Shown piece by piece: positions 1 through 7,429 of a stretch of DNA of 14,115 nt. The stretch covers positions 1-14,115 of the forward strand of contig JALTEL010000004.1 of assembly GCA_027073945.1 (NCBI GenBank), written 5' to 3'. The stretch comes from Caldifarciminota bacterium. Its GTDB lineage: Bacteria; WOR-3; Hydrothermia; UBA1063; CAJXJZ01. The position numbers and the translations under genes were made by a program. Each line of letters starts with the position of its first letter. The stretch's first letter is position 1. The notes beneath the pieces were generated by a model. That model searched no databases. It was not told the DNA's origin and saw only the letters and a program-made list of their open reading frames with translations.

Positions 1-1
1 A

Positions 2-307
2 CTCTGGGTTGTAAATAGCTGGGATGGCGTCAGCATTGCAATTCCTGTGCCGTTTCATCAGGCCAATCCGCTCAGAAGCGGTGGACCTGTCAGAATAATA
101 GCTGCAGGATTTCAGTTGACAGAAGGCCTTATCGTAGGTCCAAGAGATTTGTTTGATGATCCAGGATTTGAACCTGCAAGGGAAAAAGCCATTATGATAA
201 GTGATTTTATAAATCAGCAAGGTCCATTTGGGTTAGGCATTGGTAAAGAGCCTAAAATTTCAAAGGCATTGAAAAGAATAGAGGGGAAATTCAAAAAAGA
301 GTATTAA
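2..307 (+). CDS. C-terminal fragment of probable class V fructose-1,6-bisphosphate aldolase/phosphatase
   Basis: The reading frame is open from the left edge of the window, so only the last 101 residues are present and the true start lies upstream; the in-frame GTG at 47 is unlikely to be the start. The fragment has the tail pattern I recall for archaeal-type class V FBP aldolase/phosphatase: GPVRIIAAGFQL, then a spaced DLFDDPGFEPAREKA, then DFINQQGPFG. That family makes fructose-6-phosphate from triose phosphates in gluconeogenesis and occurs in archaea and some, often thermophilic, bacteria. The metal-binding and Schiff-base residues lie mostly in the missing part, so activity cannot be judged. 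The last 25 or so residues lack the EYTTL-like ending I expect in most members. The gene ends 10 bases before the Omp85-like gene, suggesting cotranscription. The family call is moderately sure and rests on recalled motifs. Confidence 0.5.
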   Translation, partial: LWVVNSWDGVSIAIPVPFHQANPLRSGGPVRIIAAGFQLTEGLIVGPRDLFDDPGFEPAREKAIMISDFINQQGPFGLGIGKEPKISKALKRIEGKFKKEY

Positions 308-317
308 AGCCCCTTCG

Positions 318-1958
318 ATGTTTAATTATTTAGTGCCTATTTTTCTGTTTTCTGCTTTCAGTACTGTTGGAAAGGTAAAAGTAACGGGCAGCGAATTTTT
401 TAGCGAAAGGCAGATTAAAAAGATAGTAGGAATAGAAAGTAAGATACCATTTAACAAATTTTTCATACAAAACAGAGAGACAGAGCTTATGTATCTATAT
501 AAGTCATATGGGTATTTTGATATAAGTATAAAAAATACCTATGAGAAGGAAAATGGCAAAAATAGTGTGGACGTCAAAATTAATGTGCAAGAGGGTGAAA
601 GATATAAGGTAAAGAACCTTGAATTCATTCCGCCAATGCCTGCAGGAAAATGGAAATATCATGCGGAAAAATTGAAAGGCAAGAACTTTGATACAAAAAA
701 TTTTCAGAATATTGAAAAACAAATCATTGAGTTTTATGCCGATAGTGGATATCCATTTGTTGAATCGTGGGATTCCACAACCGTGGATACAACGGGTAAA
801 CAGGCCTCTGTTTTTATATTTGTAAAAAAGGGGGATTTTTACTGGTTTGGCAACGTTTTAATTAAAAATACACATAAAGTGAGAAAGGGTTTAATTGAAA
901 AATGTATTACTATCAAAAGAGGAGATGTGTTCTGCAGAACCGAGCTCCTTGCAACTATGAGAAATATATATGCGTTGGGTCTTTTTGAGCATGTCAAGTA
1001 TAAACTTGTTCCCATAAAAGCTGAAACCATAGATGTTGTTATTGATGTATCCGAGGCCCCGCAGAGAATTTTATCTGTATTTGCAGGTTATCATGTACCT
1101 TATGAATTTAATGGAGACTTGAAGTTAGGGCATTTGAATGTTTTTGGTAATGCTCAGAGTATAACATTGAACTATGAATTTTTGAGGAAGATAAAGTTCC
1201 CTGTGAGGAGGAAATTCGAAATTTTTTATACAGAGCCCTTTTTCATCGGCTCTCACATAGGAATCAGATTACATCCTTTTTATCAGAGAGATTGGGAAGA
1301 GAAAAAAGAAAATTTTGGTGCGGATTTTGCACTTCGCAGAAGATTTGGCAATTTTACATCTGTAAGTCTTGCAGTGTTATGGAAAAAAGTTACAATAGGT
1401 GTTCAGGAACATGGTCTTGTTAATTCCATTATATTTCAGTTTGCAAAAGACAGAAGGAATAATATATTTTTCCCGACTTCCGGTTATAGATTGGGTCTGC
1501 AGACTGAAGAAGCAGGTGGCATTTTGAGCGGAACCGAAAATTTCAGAAGATTAAACCTGTATTTTTCAAATTATAAATATATATCAGATTATATATTTTG
1601 TTCAAGAATTCAAGTGCTTTATGAAAGACCGTTTGGGACTTCTCCTTTTGTGCCTGTTGACGAGAAATTCAGGATAGGAGGTGATGGTACTGTTAGAGGG
1701 CTGCCGCGAGATTATATGCTTGTTGACAGAGGATTGCTGATAAACATTGAGTTGAGAAAGAGATTCACAAGTTACTGGGGCGGAAAGTTGTTTGTTGACC
1801 AGTTTATACTTATGGAATCGCCTTATGACAGTTATACTACACCTGGCATTGGTACTGAGATATACACACCAATTGGACCTGTCAGGGTTGATTATGGCTT
1901 TCATTATCCAATGTGGAAAAATGGCTATTTTTATATAGGCATAGGTGAGATGTTTTGA
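318..1958 (+). CDS. Omp85-family outer membrane protein assembly factor (BamA/TamA-like)
   Basis: This 546-residue protein probably inserts beta-barrel proteins into the outer membrane. Residues 1-15 look like a short signal peptide (NYLVPIFLFSAFS) but lack a basic n-region. Three POTRA-like repeats follow at roughly 17-92, 95-172 and 174-247. The remainder, from about 252, is rich in alternating hydrophobic strands and fits a 16-strand barrel. The Omp85 loop-6 motif appears as GGDGTVRGLP, with VRG at residues 459-461. The chain ends in phenylalanine after an amphipathic strand, as expected for a beta-signal. The size and three POTRAs resemble TamA more than five-POTRA BamA, but some phyla have short BamA proteins. 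The ATG has no good Shine-Dalgarno site and lies 10 bases after the upstream stop, so coupled translation is likely. The next gene overlaps its stop. Confidence 0.9.
   Translation: MFNYLVPIFLFSAFSTVGKVKVTGSEFFSERQIKKIVGIESKIPFNKFFIQNRETELMYLYKSYGYFDISIKNTYEKENGKNSVDVKINVQEGERYKVKNLEFIPPMPAGKWKYHAEKLKGKNFDTKNFQNIEKQIIEFYADSGYPFVESWDSTTVDTTGKQASVFIFVKKGDFYWFGNVLIKNTHKVRKGLIEKCITIKRGDVFCRTELLATMRNIYALGLFEHVKYKLVPIKAETIDVVIDVSEAPQRILSVFAGYHVPYEFNGDLKLGHLNVFGNAQSITLNYEFLRKIKFPVRRKFEIFYTEPFFIGSHIGIRLHPFYQRDWEEKKENFGADFALRRRFGNFTSVSLAVLWKKVTIGVQEHGLVNSIIFQFAKDRRNNIFFPTSGYRLGLQTEEAGGILSGTENFRRLNLYFSNYKYISDYIFCSRIQVLYERPFGTSPFVPVDEKFRIGGDGTVRGLPRDYMLVDRGLLINIELRKRFTSYWGGKLFVDQFILMESPYDSYTTPGIGTEIYTPIGPVRVDYGFHYPMWKNGYFYIGIGEMF
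1943..1948 (+). promoter_or_regulatory. Ribosome binding site for the GT9 gene, supporting a TTG start
   Basis: AGGTGA lies 6 bases upstream of the TTG at 1955 and inside the end of the Omp85-like gene. The only nearby ATG (1965) is out of frame with the glycosyltransferase, so this site decides in favour of the TTG, which overlaps the upstream TGA as TTGA. Confidence 0.7.
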
Positions 1959-2881
1959 AAAAAGATGTATTACTTATCAGACTTTCTTCTTTTGGAGACC
2001 TGATATTACTCACTTCTTGCTTTGAATATCTGCAGGAAAAAGCGAATACGTATTTGTTAACATCTGAAACATACAGGGGTCTTTTTGATGATGACCCCAG
2101 GATAAAGGGTGTGTTTTACGCAAACTCCGGTAAAATTGATATAAAGAAGAAATTTGATATTGTATGTGATATGCATTTCAAACTGAAATCCCAGCTTATT
2201 TCTCTCAAAATAAAGGCAAAAAAAAGGTGTGCATATAAGAAAAGAATATGGGCGCGCAGATTGGCTGTGCTTTTGCACAGGAAAATACGAGAAATACCTG
2301 TTTACAAACTCTACTTGAGCCCCCTGCAGGATATTTTTAAAGACGATTACAGCCCTATCCCGCGAATTGTCACAGATGCCAAGGCACTCGAAGGTTTGCC
2401 TTCACGATATGTTCTTATGTTTCCCGGAGCCAGTGTGCCCACAAAAATATGGCCTTATAGCTATTTCGTGGAGCTTGCGAGATTGATATGGGAAAATTAC
2501 AGGATTAAGAGTATTTTCGCTGGATACAGCAAAGCATCAAATGAGAGTTTTATAACGGAAAAGCCTGGTAACATGCCTTATGACAGGCTAATTGCATATA
2601 CAAAGCGTGCAGTCTTTGTAGTATCAAATGATTCCGGACCCGCACACCTTGCAGCAGCTCTGTCTGTACCTCTTTTTGTTTTTTTTGGTCCCACTGTGCC
2701 TGAATTCGGATTCAGGCCTGTTTCAAGAGCCCCTGTGTACTTGTTTGAACGCAAGCTCCCATGCCGTCCATGCTCGCTGCATGGAGATAAACCATGTAGA
2801 CGTGGTGATGTAAAATGTTTACGGGATATAACTCCTGTTGAGGTTTTTAAAAAGGTCAATGATCTAATGATGAGTTTATAA
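1955..2881 (+). CDS. Glycosyltransferase family 9 (ADP-heptose:LPS heptosyltransferase-like)
   Basis: The 308-residue protein has the two Rossmann-like halves of GT9. The N-terminal motif is LIRLSSFGDLILLT (residues 7-20), matching the family's RxSSxGDxxL pattern. The nucleotide-sugar half begins near LMFPGAS (154-160) and carries the diagnostic SNDSGPAHLAAAL (224-236) followed by FFGPTVPE. Four cysteines at 270, 273, 281 and 288 form the CxxC...C...C cluster seen in many heptosyltransferases. The expected role is adding heptose or a similar sugar to lipopolysaccharide core at the inner face of the cytoplasmic membrane. The start is TTG, overlapping the stop of the Omp85-like gene by 4 bases, with AGGTGA at the right distance. 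The pairing fits an outer-membrane biogenesis operon. The acceptor and exact sugar cannot be read from the sequence. Confidence 0.9.
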   Translation: MKKDVLLIRLSSFGDLILLTSCFEYLQEKANTYLLTSETYRGLFDDDPRIKGVFYANSGKIDIKKKFDIVCDMHFKLKSQLISLKIKAKKRCAYKKRIWARRLAVLLHRKIREIPVYKLYLSPLQDIFKDDYSPIPRIVTDAKALEGLPSRYVLMFPGASVPTKIWPYSYFVELARLIWENYRIKSIFAGYSKASNESFITEKPGNMPYDRLIAYTKRAVFVVSNDSGPAHLAAALSVPLFVFFGPTVPEFGFRPVSRAPVYLFERKLPCRPCSLHGDKPCRRGDVKCLRDITPVEVFKKVNDLMMSL

Positions 2882-2890
2882 AAACTTTTG

Positions 2891-2966
2891 CTGTTTTACC
2901 GCAACATCTTTTAGCTTTTATTTATAATAATTCATGTTGGTTTTATCCGCTGTTGCATTAAAACAG
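2891..2966. repeat. Imperfect inverted repeat, 16-base arms with 44-base centre
   Basis: Arm 2891-2906 (CTGTTTTACCGCAACA) and arm 2951-2966 (TGTTGCATTAAAACAG) are complementary at 14 of 16 positions: an 8-bp and a 6-bp block around a 2-base mismatch. The 44-base centre is AT-rich. The element starts just after the GT9 stop and ends 51 bases before the gltA -35 box. It could be a bound regulatory site, a large stem-loop ending the upstream operon, or chance in AT-rich DNA. It lacks the compact GC stem and U-tract of a classic intrinsic terminator. Confidence 0.4.
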
Positions 2967-3016
2967 AATAGAAATATGATAAATTTTCACAATTTGAATG
3001 TCTTTCCCTGAATCAT

Positions 3017-3045
3017 TTGACAAAGCAGACTTTATCAATTATAAT
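3017..3045 (+). promoter_or_regulatory. Consensus sigma70-type promoter for gltA
   Basis: TTGACA (3017-3022) and TATAAT (3040-3045) are separated by exactly 17 bases, matching the housekeeping consensus at every hexamer position. Transcription would start near 3052, leaving a leader of about 65 bases before the gltA ATG. The rest of the 2882-3116 gap holds the inverted repeat at 2891-2966 and no convincing gene. Confidence 0.85.
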
Positions 3046-3101
3046 ATTGATATACTACAAAGATGGTAAAGTATATGTTACAGATATAAATTCAGAAAAC
3101 A

Positions 3102-3109
3102 AAGGAGGT
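3102..3109 (+). promoter_or_regulatory. Strong Shine-Dalgarno site of gltA
   Basis: AAGGAGGT is a full-length anti-16S match 7 bases upstream of the ATG at 3117. It fixes the start and, with the consensus promoter, predicts high expression. Confidence 0.85.
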
Positions 3110-3116
3110 ATTTATA

Positions 3117-4277
3117 ATGGGTTGTGAATCTTCCCAGAATTTTCACTTTTCGCGGGGTCTTGAAGGAGTAATTGCATCAATTACTTCCATGAGTTGTATT
3201 GACGGAGAGGAAGGTATCCTTATATACAGAGGAATTCCCATAGAGGCACTTGCCAAAAACTCCAGTTTTGAGGAAACGGCCTATTATCTCTTATTTGGGA
3301 AATTGCCCACCCGTGCTGAACTTGACTATTTCATAGGAGACCTGAAAGAACATAGTAAATTAAGTGATGCAGAGATAAATTGTATAAAGAATTTCTCTCG
3401 TGATGCCCATCCAATGGATGCGCTCAGAACATCCACCTCTATTATGGGTTTATTTGAACATATGGAAGGGACTGAATCGAGGGAGACTCAACTGCGGCTT
3501 GGCATAAGAATTATAGCCAAAATACCTTCGGTCATAGCGGCATTTGACAGGTTCAGAAACGGTAAGGAAATAATACAACCTGACGGCAAACTCTCGCATG
3601 CCGCCAATTTTCTGTATATGCTAAGGGGTGAGCAGCCTTCACAGGAGGACGCCAGGACTTTTGAGGTTGCGCTTATCCTTCACCAGGACCATGGACTCAA
3701 TGCCTCGACATTTGGAGCAATGGTCACAGCGTCCACACTCTCTGATATTTTTTCTGCTATTGTAACAGGTATTGGCACACTCAAAGGGCCTCTCCATGGC
3801 GGTGCTAATGAAAGAGTTTTGAAAATGCTAAAGGAGATAGGAACTCCTGACAAAGCAGAGGAATATGTTTTGCAGACACTTAAAGAACACCGTAAAATAA
3901 TGGGATTCGGACATAGGGTTTACAAGGCTTATGATCCAAGAGCAAAGATACTCAAAGCATATGCCGAAAAGATATCCGAAAGAAATGGAGACATGTCCCT
4001 TATACAGATTGGTGAAAAGATTGAAGAAGTTATGATAAGAGAAGTGAGTAAAAAAGGTATCTTCCCTAACGTTGACTTTTATTCAGGTATAGTTTACCAT
4101 TTTCTTAAGATACCTACGGATTTATTCACACCCATCTTTGCCATGGCAAGAGTTGTCGGATGGGTAGGACATATCGTGGAATATCTTGATGCAAACAGGA
4201 TTTTCAGACCAAGGGCTATTTACAACGGCCCCATTGATATGGAATACACACCTATGGATAAAAGGTCCAGGTATTAA
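3117..4277 (+). CDS. gltA: Citrate synthase
   Basis: The 386-residue protein is the short, full-length type of citrate synthase, which condenses oxaloacetate and acetyl-CoA to citrate at the entry of the TCA cycle. The catalytic residues are in place: H227 in GPLHGGAN, H266 in GFGHRVY and D320 in NVDFYSG. The N-terminal GEEGILIYRGIPIEALA, the HQDHGLNASTF segment and the C-terminal GHIVEYL-like region also match. The usual HADHELNAST is here HQDHGLNAST, a substitution also seen in other members. It could in principle be a 2-methylcitrate synthase, but there are no prp-type neighbours. A consensus promoter and strong Shine-Dalgarno site precede it. It is followed after 10 bases by the zinc-ribbon/TPR gene, whose ribosome site overlaps this gene's stop. 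Confidence 0.93.
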   Translation: MGCESSQNFHFSRGLEGVIASITSMSCIDGEEGILIYRGIPIEALAKNSSFEETAYYLLFGKLPTRAELDYFIGDLKEHSKLSDAEINCIKNFSRDAHPMDALRTSTSIMGLFEHMEGTESRETQLRLGIRIIAKIPSVIAAFDRFRNGKEIIQPDGKLSHAANFLYMLRGEQPSQEDARTFEVALILHQDHGLNASTFGAMVTASTLSDIFSAIVTGIGTLKGPLHGGANERVLKMLKEIGTPDKAEEYVLQTLKEHRKIMGFGHRVYKAYDPRAKILKAYAEKISERNGDMSLIQIGEKIEEVMIREVSKKGIFPNVDFYSGIVYHFLKIPTDLFTPIFAMARVVGWVGHIVEYLDANRIFRPRAIYNGPIDMEYTPMDKRSRY

Positions 4278-4287
4278 GGAGTAAAGC

Positions 4288-5031
4288 ATGCTCTGCAAAA
4301 ACTGTGGGAAAGAGATAAGCGAGGAATACAATTACTGTCCATATTGCGGTTTCCCGACAGGTAAAAATCCATCTGAATATTTCGTAAGAATCGGCTCTGA
4401 TTTGCGCAGGAAGGGAAAGATGAAGGAGTCTTTTGAACATTGTATGAATGCGGCAAAGATGACAAATGACCCTTACATTTATAAATCAGCAGGCGAACTG
4501 GCATTTTTGATAGGTGACCTTCAAGTTTCAAGTGAATTATATGAAAAATCCATCTCACTCTTACCCGATTTTCCTGATACTTTGTATGATATGGGAGTTC
4601 TTCAGTTCAGGGCTGGGAAAATAAAAAAGGCTATAGAATATTTTACAAAATGCCTCGATATAAATGTTCAATTCTCAATGGCCTATTATTGGCTTGGACA
4701 TTCTTATTATCACACTGGTAAGCTGGACAAAGCCATAGAGTATTTCCATAAATTTTTGGAACATAGCCCTGAGTCAATGATAGCGCATTATCATCTCGGT
4801 GTAGTGTATCATACAAAGGGAGAAGAGGAAAAGGCATTTTCCCATTTTAAGGTACTTGAACAATCCGGTGCTGAATATGCGAGTCTGTTTTTTCATATGG
4901 GTAACGTACTATTTAAGATGCACAGAATTGGAGAATCCGTTAAATACCTGAAAAAGGCTTTATCAATAAATCCGGCAGAGCAGAGAGCCTTAAATTTGCT
5001 TGAAAAAATAACGCAGCCTCCAAGCCTTTAG
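4288..5031 (+). CDS. Zinc-ribbon and tetratricopeptide-repeat protein, function unknown
   Basis: Residues 1-21 form a small zinc ribbon: CKNC (C3, C6) and CPYC (C17, C20). The remaining part of the 247-residue protein is about six TPR units of 34 residues, near 29-60, 63-94, 97-128, 131-162, 165-196 and 199-230, with typical signatures such as AYYWLGHSYYHTGKLDKAI. There is no signal peptide or membrane segment, so it is probably a cytoplasmic protein-interaction scaffold. AAGGAG (4276-4281) overlaps the gltA stop and sits 6 bases before the ATG, so it is translated from the gltA transcript. Such architectures are common and say little about function. The partner and role are unknown. Confidence 0.85.
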   Translation: MLCKNCGKEISEEYNYCPYCGFPTGKNPSEYFVRIGSDLRRKGKMKESFEHCMNAAKMTNDPYIYKSAGELAFLIGDLQVSSELYEKSISLLPDFPDTLYDMGVLQFRAGKIKKAIEYFTKCLDINVQFSMAYYWLGHSYYHTGKLDKAIEYFHKFLEHSPESMIAHYHLGVVYHTKGEEEKAFSHFKVLEQSGAEYASLFFHMGNVLFKMHRIGESVKYLKKALSINPAEQRALNLLEKITQPPSL

Positions 5032-5089
5032 TTTGTGGTATTAAACCTAAGGTTTTTGTATTTGATTTTTATTATCGGCTGTTGTGTAT

Positions 5090-5095
5090 TAAAAT
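5090..5095 (+). promoter_or_regulatory. Possible -10 box placed for a leaderless mnmG transcript
   Basis: TAAAAT ends exactly 6 bases before the mnmG ATG (5102), the spacing at which transcription would begin on the start codon. There is no Shine-Dalgarno sequence in the 25 bases upstream. No good -35 hexamer sits at 16-18 bases, so this is weak by itself. The 70-base gap holds nothing else convincing. Confidence 0.3.
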
Positions 5096-5101
5096 ATAAG
5101 T

Positions 5102-6970
5102 ATGTACAAATATCCTGAAGTATACGATGTCATAGTTGTGGGTGCAGGTCATGCCGGTATAGAAGCCGCCCTCTCAGCATCACGAATGGGTGCAAAGACA
5201 TTGCTATTTACCATAAGCATAGAGCAGATTGGTCAGATGTCCTGTAATCCTGCAATAGGTGGACTTGCAAAATCCCATCTTGTTAAGGAAATTGATGCAC
5301 TCGGGGGAGAGATTGGTATGGCTGCTGATGAAACGGGTATTCAATTTAAAATGTTGAACACGTCAAAAGGGCCTGCAGTCTGGTCTCTGCGTTCACAAAA
5401 TGACAGAGAAGCTTACAGAAACAGAATGAGGCACGTGATACTTTCACAGAGGAATCTGGATGTAAAGCAAGAGGAAGTGACAGCGGTTATTGTAAAAGAG
5501 AAAAGGGTCGTTGGTGTTCAAACGCACACAGGGCTATTTTACGCATCCGGCTCAGTTGTACTTACAACAGGCACCTTTCTTGGCGGTAAGGTTTTTATAG
5601 GACTTGATGCTTTTGCAGCGGGAAGAATGTGGGAATTCCCGTCCAATGCGTTATCAGAAAATCTCAGAGCACTTGGCCTTGAAATAGGTAGATTTAAAAC
5701 AGGAACTTCGCCCCGAATCGATATAAGAACAGTTGATTTAACTGCTATGAAATTAGAGGTGGGAGATGAACAGCCCAGAGGATTTTCTTTCAGACATCCG
5801 TTTCTTGAAGTTGCACAACTGCCATGTTATTCGACGAGGACTAATAAGAAAACGCACGGAATAATAAAGGATTCTCTTGTGCGCTCACCTCTTTATACGG
5901 GTATGATCAGTGGAGTTGGACCGAGATACTGCCCTTCAATAGAGGTAAAAATTGTGGATTTTCCCGACAGGGACAGCCATAGAATTATTATTGAACCTGA
6001 AGGCAGGAATAGTTTTGAGTATTATTTGAACGGGCTTGCGACATCCATCCCCATGGATTATCAGATTAAGATGTTACGTTCAATCCGGGGACTTGAGCAT
6101 GTGCAGATACTGAGGCCGGGATATGCTGTAGAGTATGATTATGTTATGCCATATCAGCTATATCCGTGGCTTGAGACAAAATTGGTGAAGGGGCTGTTTC
6201 TTGCGGGTCAGATAAACGGAACATCCGGATATGAAGAGGCTGCAGCTCAAGGTATAGTAGCGGGTATAAATAGCCTGTTACGACTTGATAACAAAGAATT
6301 TGTCCCAAGCAGAGCAGAATCTTATATAGGTGTTTTGATTGATGACCTAATATCAAAGGGTACTGATGAACCTTATAGGCTCTTTACCTCAAGGTCTGAA
6401 TATAGATTAATGTTACGTATGGATAATGCAAGAGACAGAATGATGAAATACGGTTATAAATTTGGGCTTATCAAAGACACCGAATACAGGGAATTTTTAG
6501 AAGAAAAGGAGAAGTTGGAGCGTATAATTAATTTTTTACGGAGAACAAAGATAAAAAAAGAGTCTCTTAAACTGCTTGCAGATGATCGAAAATCTGAGTC
6601 TAACACGCAAACTTTATTTAACACACTAAAAATTCCTGGTGTCAGATACAATGACCTTGTTAAGCTCTCTCTTTCAGAGCCCCTCTCTCCAATTCTGACA
6701 GAACGTGTTGAGATAGAGGCAAGATACGATGGATATATTGACAGGATGAAAAGGGAAGCCGATAAAATCGGAAAAATGGACAGGATAAAGATTCCCGTGG
6801 ATTTTGACTATAGATCCATGAGAAACCTTACAAATGAAGCAAAGGAAAAATTGAACAAGAAAAAGCCTGCTACACTCGGAGAAGCTTTGAGAATCCCTGG
6901 TATTTCACCGAGTGATGCTATGTCAATTTATTATTATTTAAAGGAGAAACATGAAATTACTGCTAATTGA
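5102..6970 (+). CDS. mnmG: tRNA uridine-5-carboxymethylaminomethyl modification enzyme MnmG (GidA)
   Basis: At 622 residues this is a full-length MnmG, the FAD- and NADH-dependent partner of the GTPase MnmE in making cmnm5U at wobble position 34 of tRNAs. The dinucleotide-binding motif [15 protein letters not shown] lies at 12-26. [20 protein letters not shown] follows with the conserved Cys48, and the second conserved cysteine is Cys277 in RYCPSIE. Other hallmarks are FKTGTSPRI, the FAD-site [12 protein letters not shown] and the C-terminal domain ending in [17 protein letters not shown]. The start precedes [12 protein letters not shown] by seven residues, as usual. It has no Shine-Dalgarno site and may be leaderless. 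mnmE is not in the window. The 3' end overlaps the next gene by 20 bases, so the two are probably cotranscribed. Confidence 0.96.
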   Translation: MYKYPEVYDVIVVGAGHAGIEAALSASRMGAKTLLFTISIEQIGQMSCNPAIGGLAKSHLVKEIDALGGEIGMAADETGIQFKMLNTSKGPAVWSLRSQNDREAYRNRMRHVILSQRNLDVKQEEVTAVIVKEKRVVGVQTHTGLFYASGSVVLTTGTFLGGKVFIGLDAFAAGRMWEFPSNALSENLRALGLEIGRFKTGTSPRIDIRTVDLTAMKLEVGDEQPRGFSFRHPFLEVAQLPCYSTRTNKKTHGIIKDSLVRSPLYTGMISGVGPRYCPSIEVKIVDFPDRDSHRIIIEPEGRNSFEYYLNGLATSIPMDYQIKMLRSIRGLEHVQILRPGYAVEYDYVMPYQLYPWLETKLVKGLFLAGQINGTSGYEEAAAQGIVAGINSLLRLDNKEFVPSRAESYIGVLIDDLISKGTDEPYRLFTSRSEYRLMLRMDNARDRMMKYGYKFGLIKDTEYREFLEEKEKLERIINFLRRTKIKKESLKLLADDRKSESNTQTLFNTLKIPGVRYNDLVKLSLSEPLSPILTERVEIEARYDGYIDRMKREADKIGKMDRIKIPVDFDYRSMRNLTNEAKEKLNKKKPATLGEALRIPGISPSDAMSIYYYLKEKHEITAN

Positions 6971-7364
6971 CTGCGAATATGTAATTTATAAGCCAACCAT
7001 AATGGGTTGGAATGAGGGTGATGAAGTTGAAATTAAGGAGAAGAGAATTGACAATGTAATTTGCGTATTGATTCATGCAGAGCCTCCTGATGCGGAAAAT
7101 GAGGGCAAAGTAATAACAAAAGCCGTGAAACAAATTAAATGGTTATGCGGGAAATTGGGTAACAAGCGAGTATTACTGCATTCCTTTGCGCACCTTTCTC
7201 ATGATAAAGCGGACCCCGAAACAGGTCGTAAAATAATCAAACAAATAAGCGAAAGATTGAAATCAGTGGATTACCAGGTCTTTGAGACTCCGTTCGGATG
7301 GTTTTTGGATTTTGAGACAAAGTGGAGGGGACATTCTCTCGGCAGAATTTTCAAGTCCATATAA
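6951..7364 (+). CDS. Stand-alone archaeal-type threonyl-tRNA synthetase editing domain protein
   Basis: The 137-residue protein matches the N-terminal editing domain of archaeal ThrRS, a DTD-like fold that removes serine mis-attached to tRNA-Thr. It aligns over its whole length: [10 protein letters not shown] at the start, [12 protein letters not shown] (78-89), TPFGWFLDF (113-121) and RGHSLGRIF (126-134). No synthetase catalytic or anticodon domain follows, so it is free-standing, as in some crenarchaea. Against the Pyrococcus domain as I recall it, His83 is kept (H81), but Tyr120, Lys121 and Glu134 correspond to F118, L119 and R132. Deacylation may therefore be lost or use another mechanism. 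AAGGAG (6941-6946) lies 4 bases before the ATG, inside mnmG. The fold family is well supported; activity is uncertain. Confidence 0.8.
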   Translation: MKLLLIDCEYVIYKPTIMGWNEGDEVEIKEKRIDNVICVLIHAEPPDAENEGKVITKAVKQIKWLCGKLGNKRVLLHSFAHLSHDKADPETGRKIIKQISERLKSVDYQVFETPFGWFLDFETKWRGHSLGRIFKSI

Positions 7365-7394
7365 TCTCATGGGTAAACAAACTGATGCAAGTAT

Positions 7395-7423
7395 TTGTGT
7401 AATTCTTTTAATAGCTTTATAAT
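7395..7423 (+). promoter_or_regulatory. Promoter placed for leaderless transcription of the HDAC-like gene
   Basis: TTGTGT (7395-7400), a 17-base spacer and TATAAT (7418-7423) end 6 bases before the ATG at 7430. Transcription would start at the A of the start codon. A second TATAAT (7424-7429) abuts the ATG and there is no Shine-Dalgarno site. The -35 matches only three of six positions. Confidence 0.45.
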
Positions 7424-7429
7424 TATAAT

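Noticed and set aside
47..49. GTG as the start of the first gene
   Set aside because: The frame is open to the left edge and the upstream residues continue sensibly; an 86-residue product would be only a tail of the family.
2953..2980. Second gltA promoter, TTGCAT-N16-TATGAT
   Set aside because: The -35 matches three of six bases and a far better promoter lies 37 bases downstream.
3050..3076. ATATAC/GTATAT stem in the gltA leader as a riboswitch or attenuator
   Set aside because: The stem is six AT-rich pairs with a 15-base loop and no other structured elements; not distinguishable from chance.
3063..3089. An 8-codon open frame (MVKYMLQI) in the gltA leader, as a possible leader peptide
   Set aside because: It has no ribosome site and no regulatory codon run or attenuator hairpins; such short frames are expected by chance.
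5043..5057. Small hairpin AAACC-TAA-GGTTT after the TPR gene, as an intrinsic terminator
   Set aside because: The stem is only 5 bp, AT-rich, with a 3-base loop and a very short T run.
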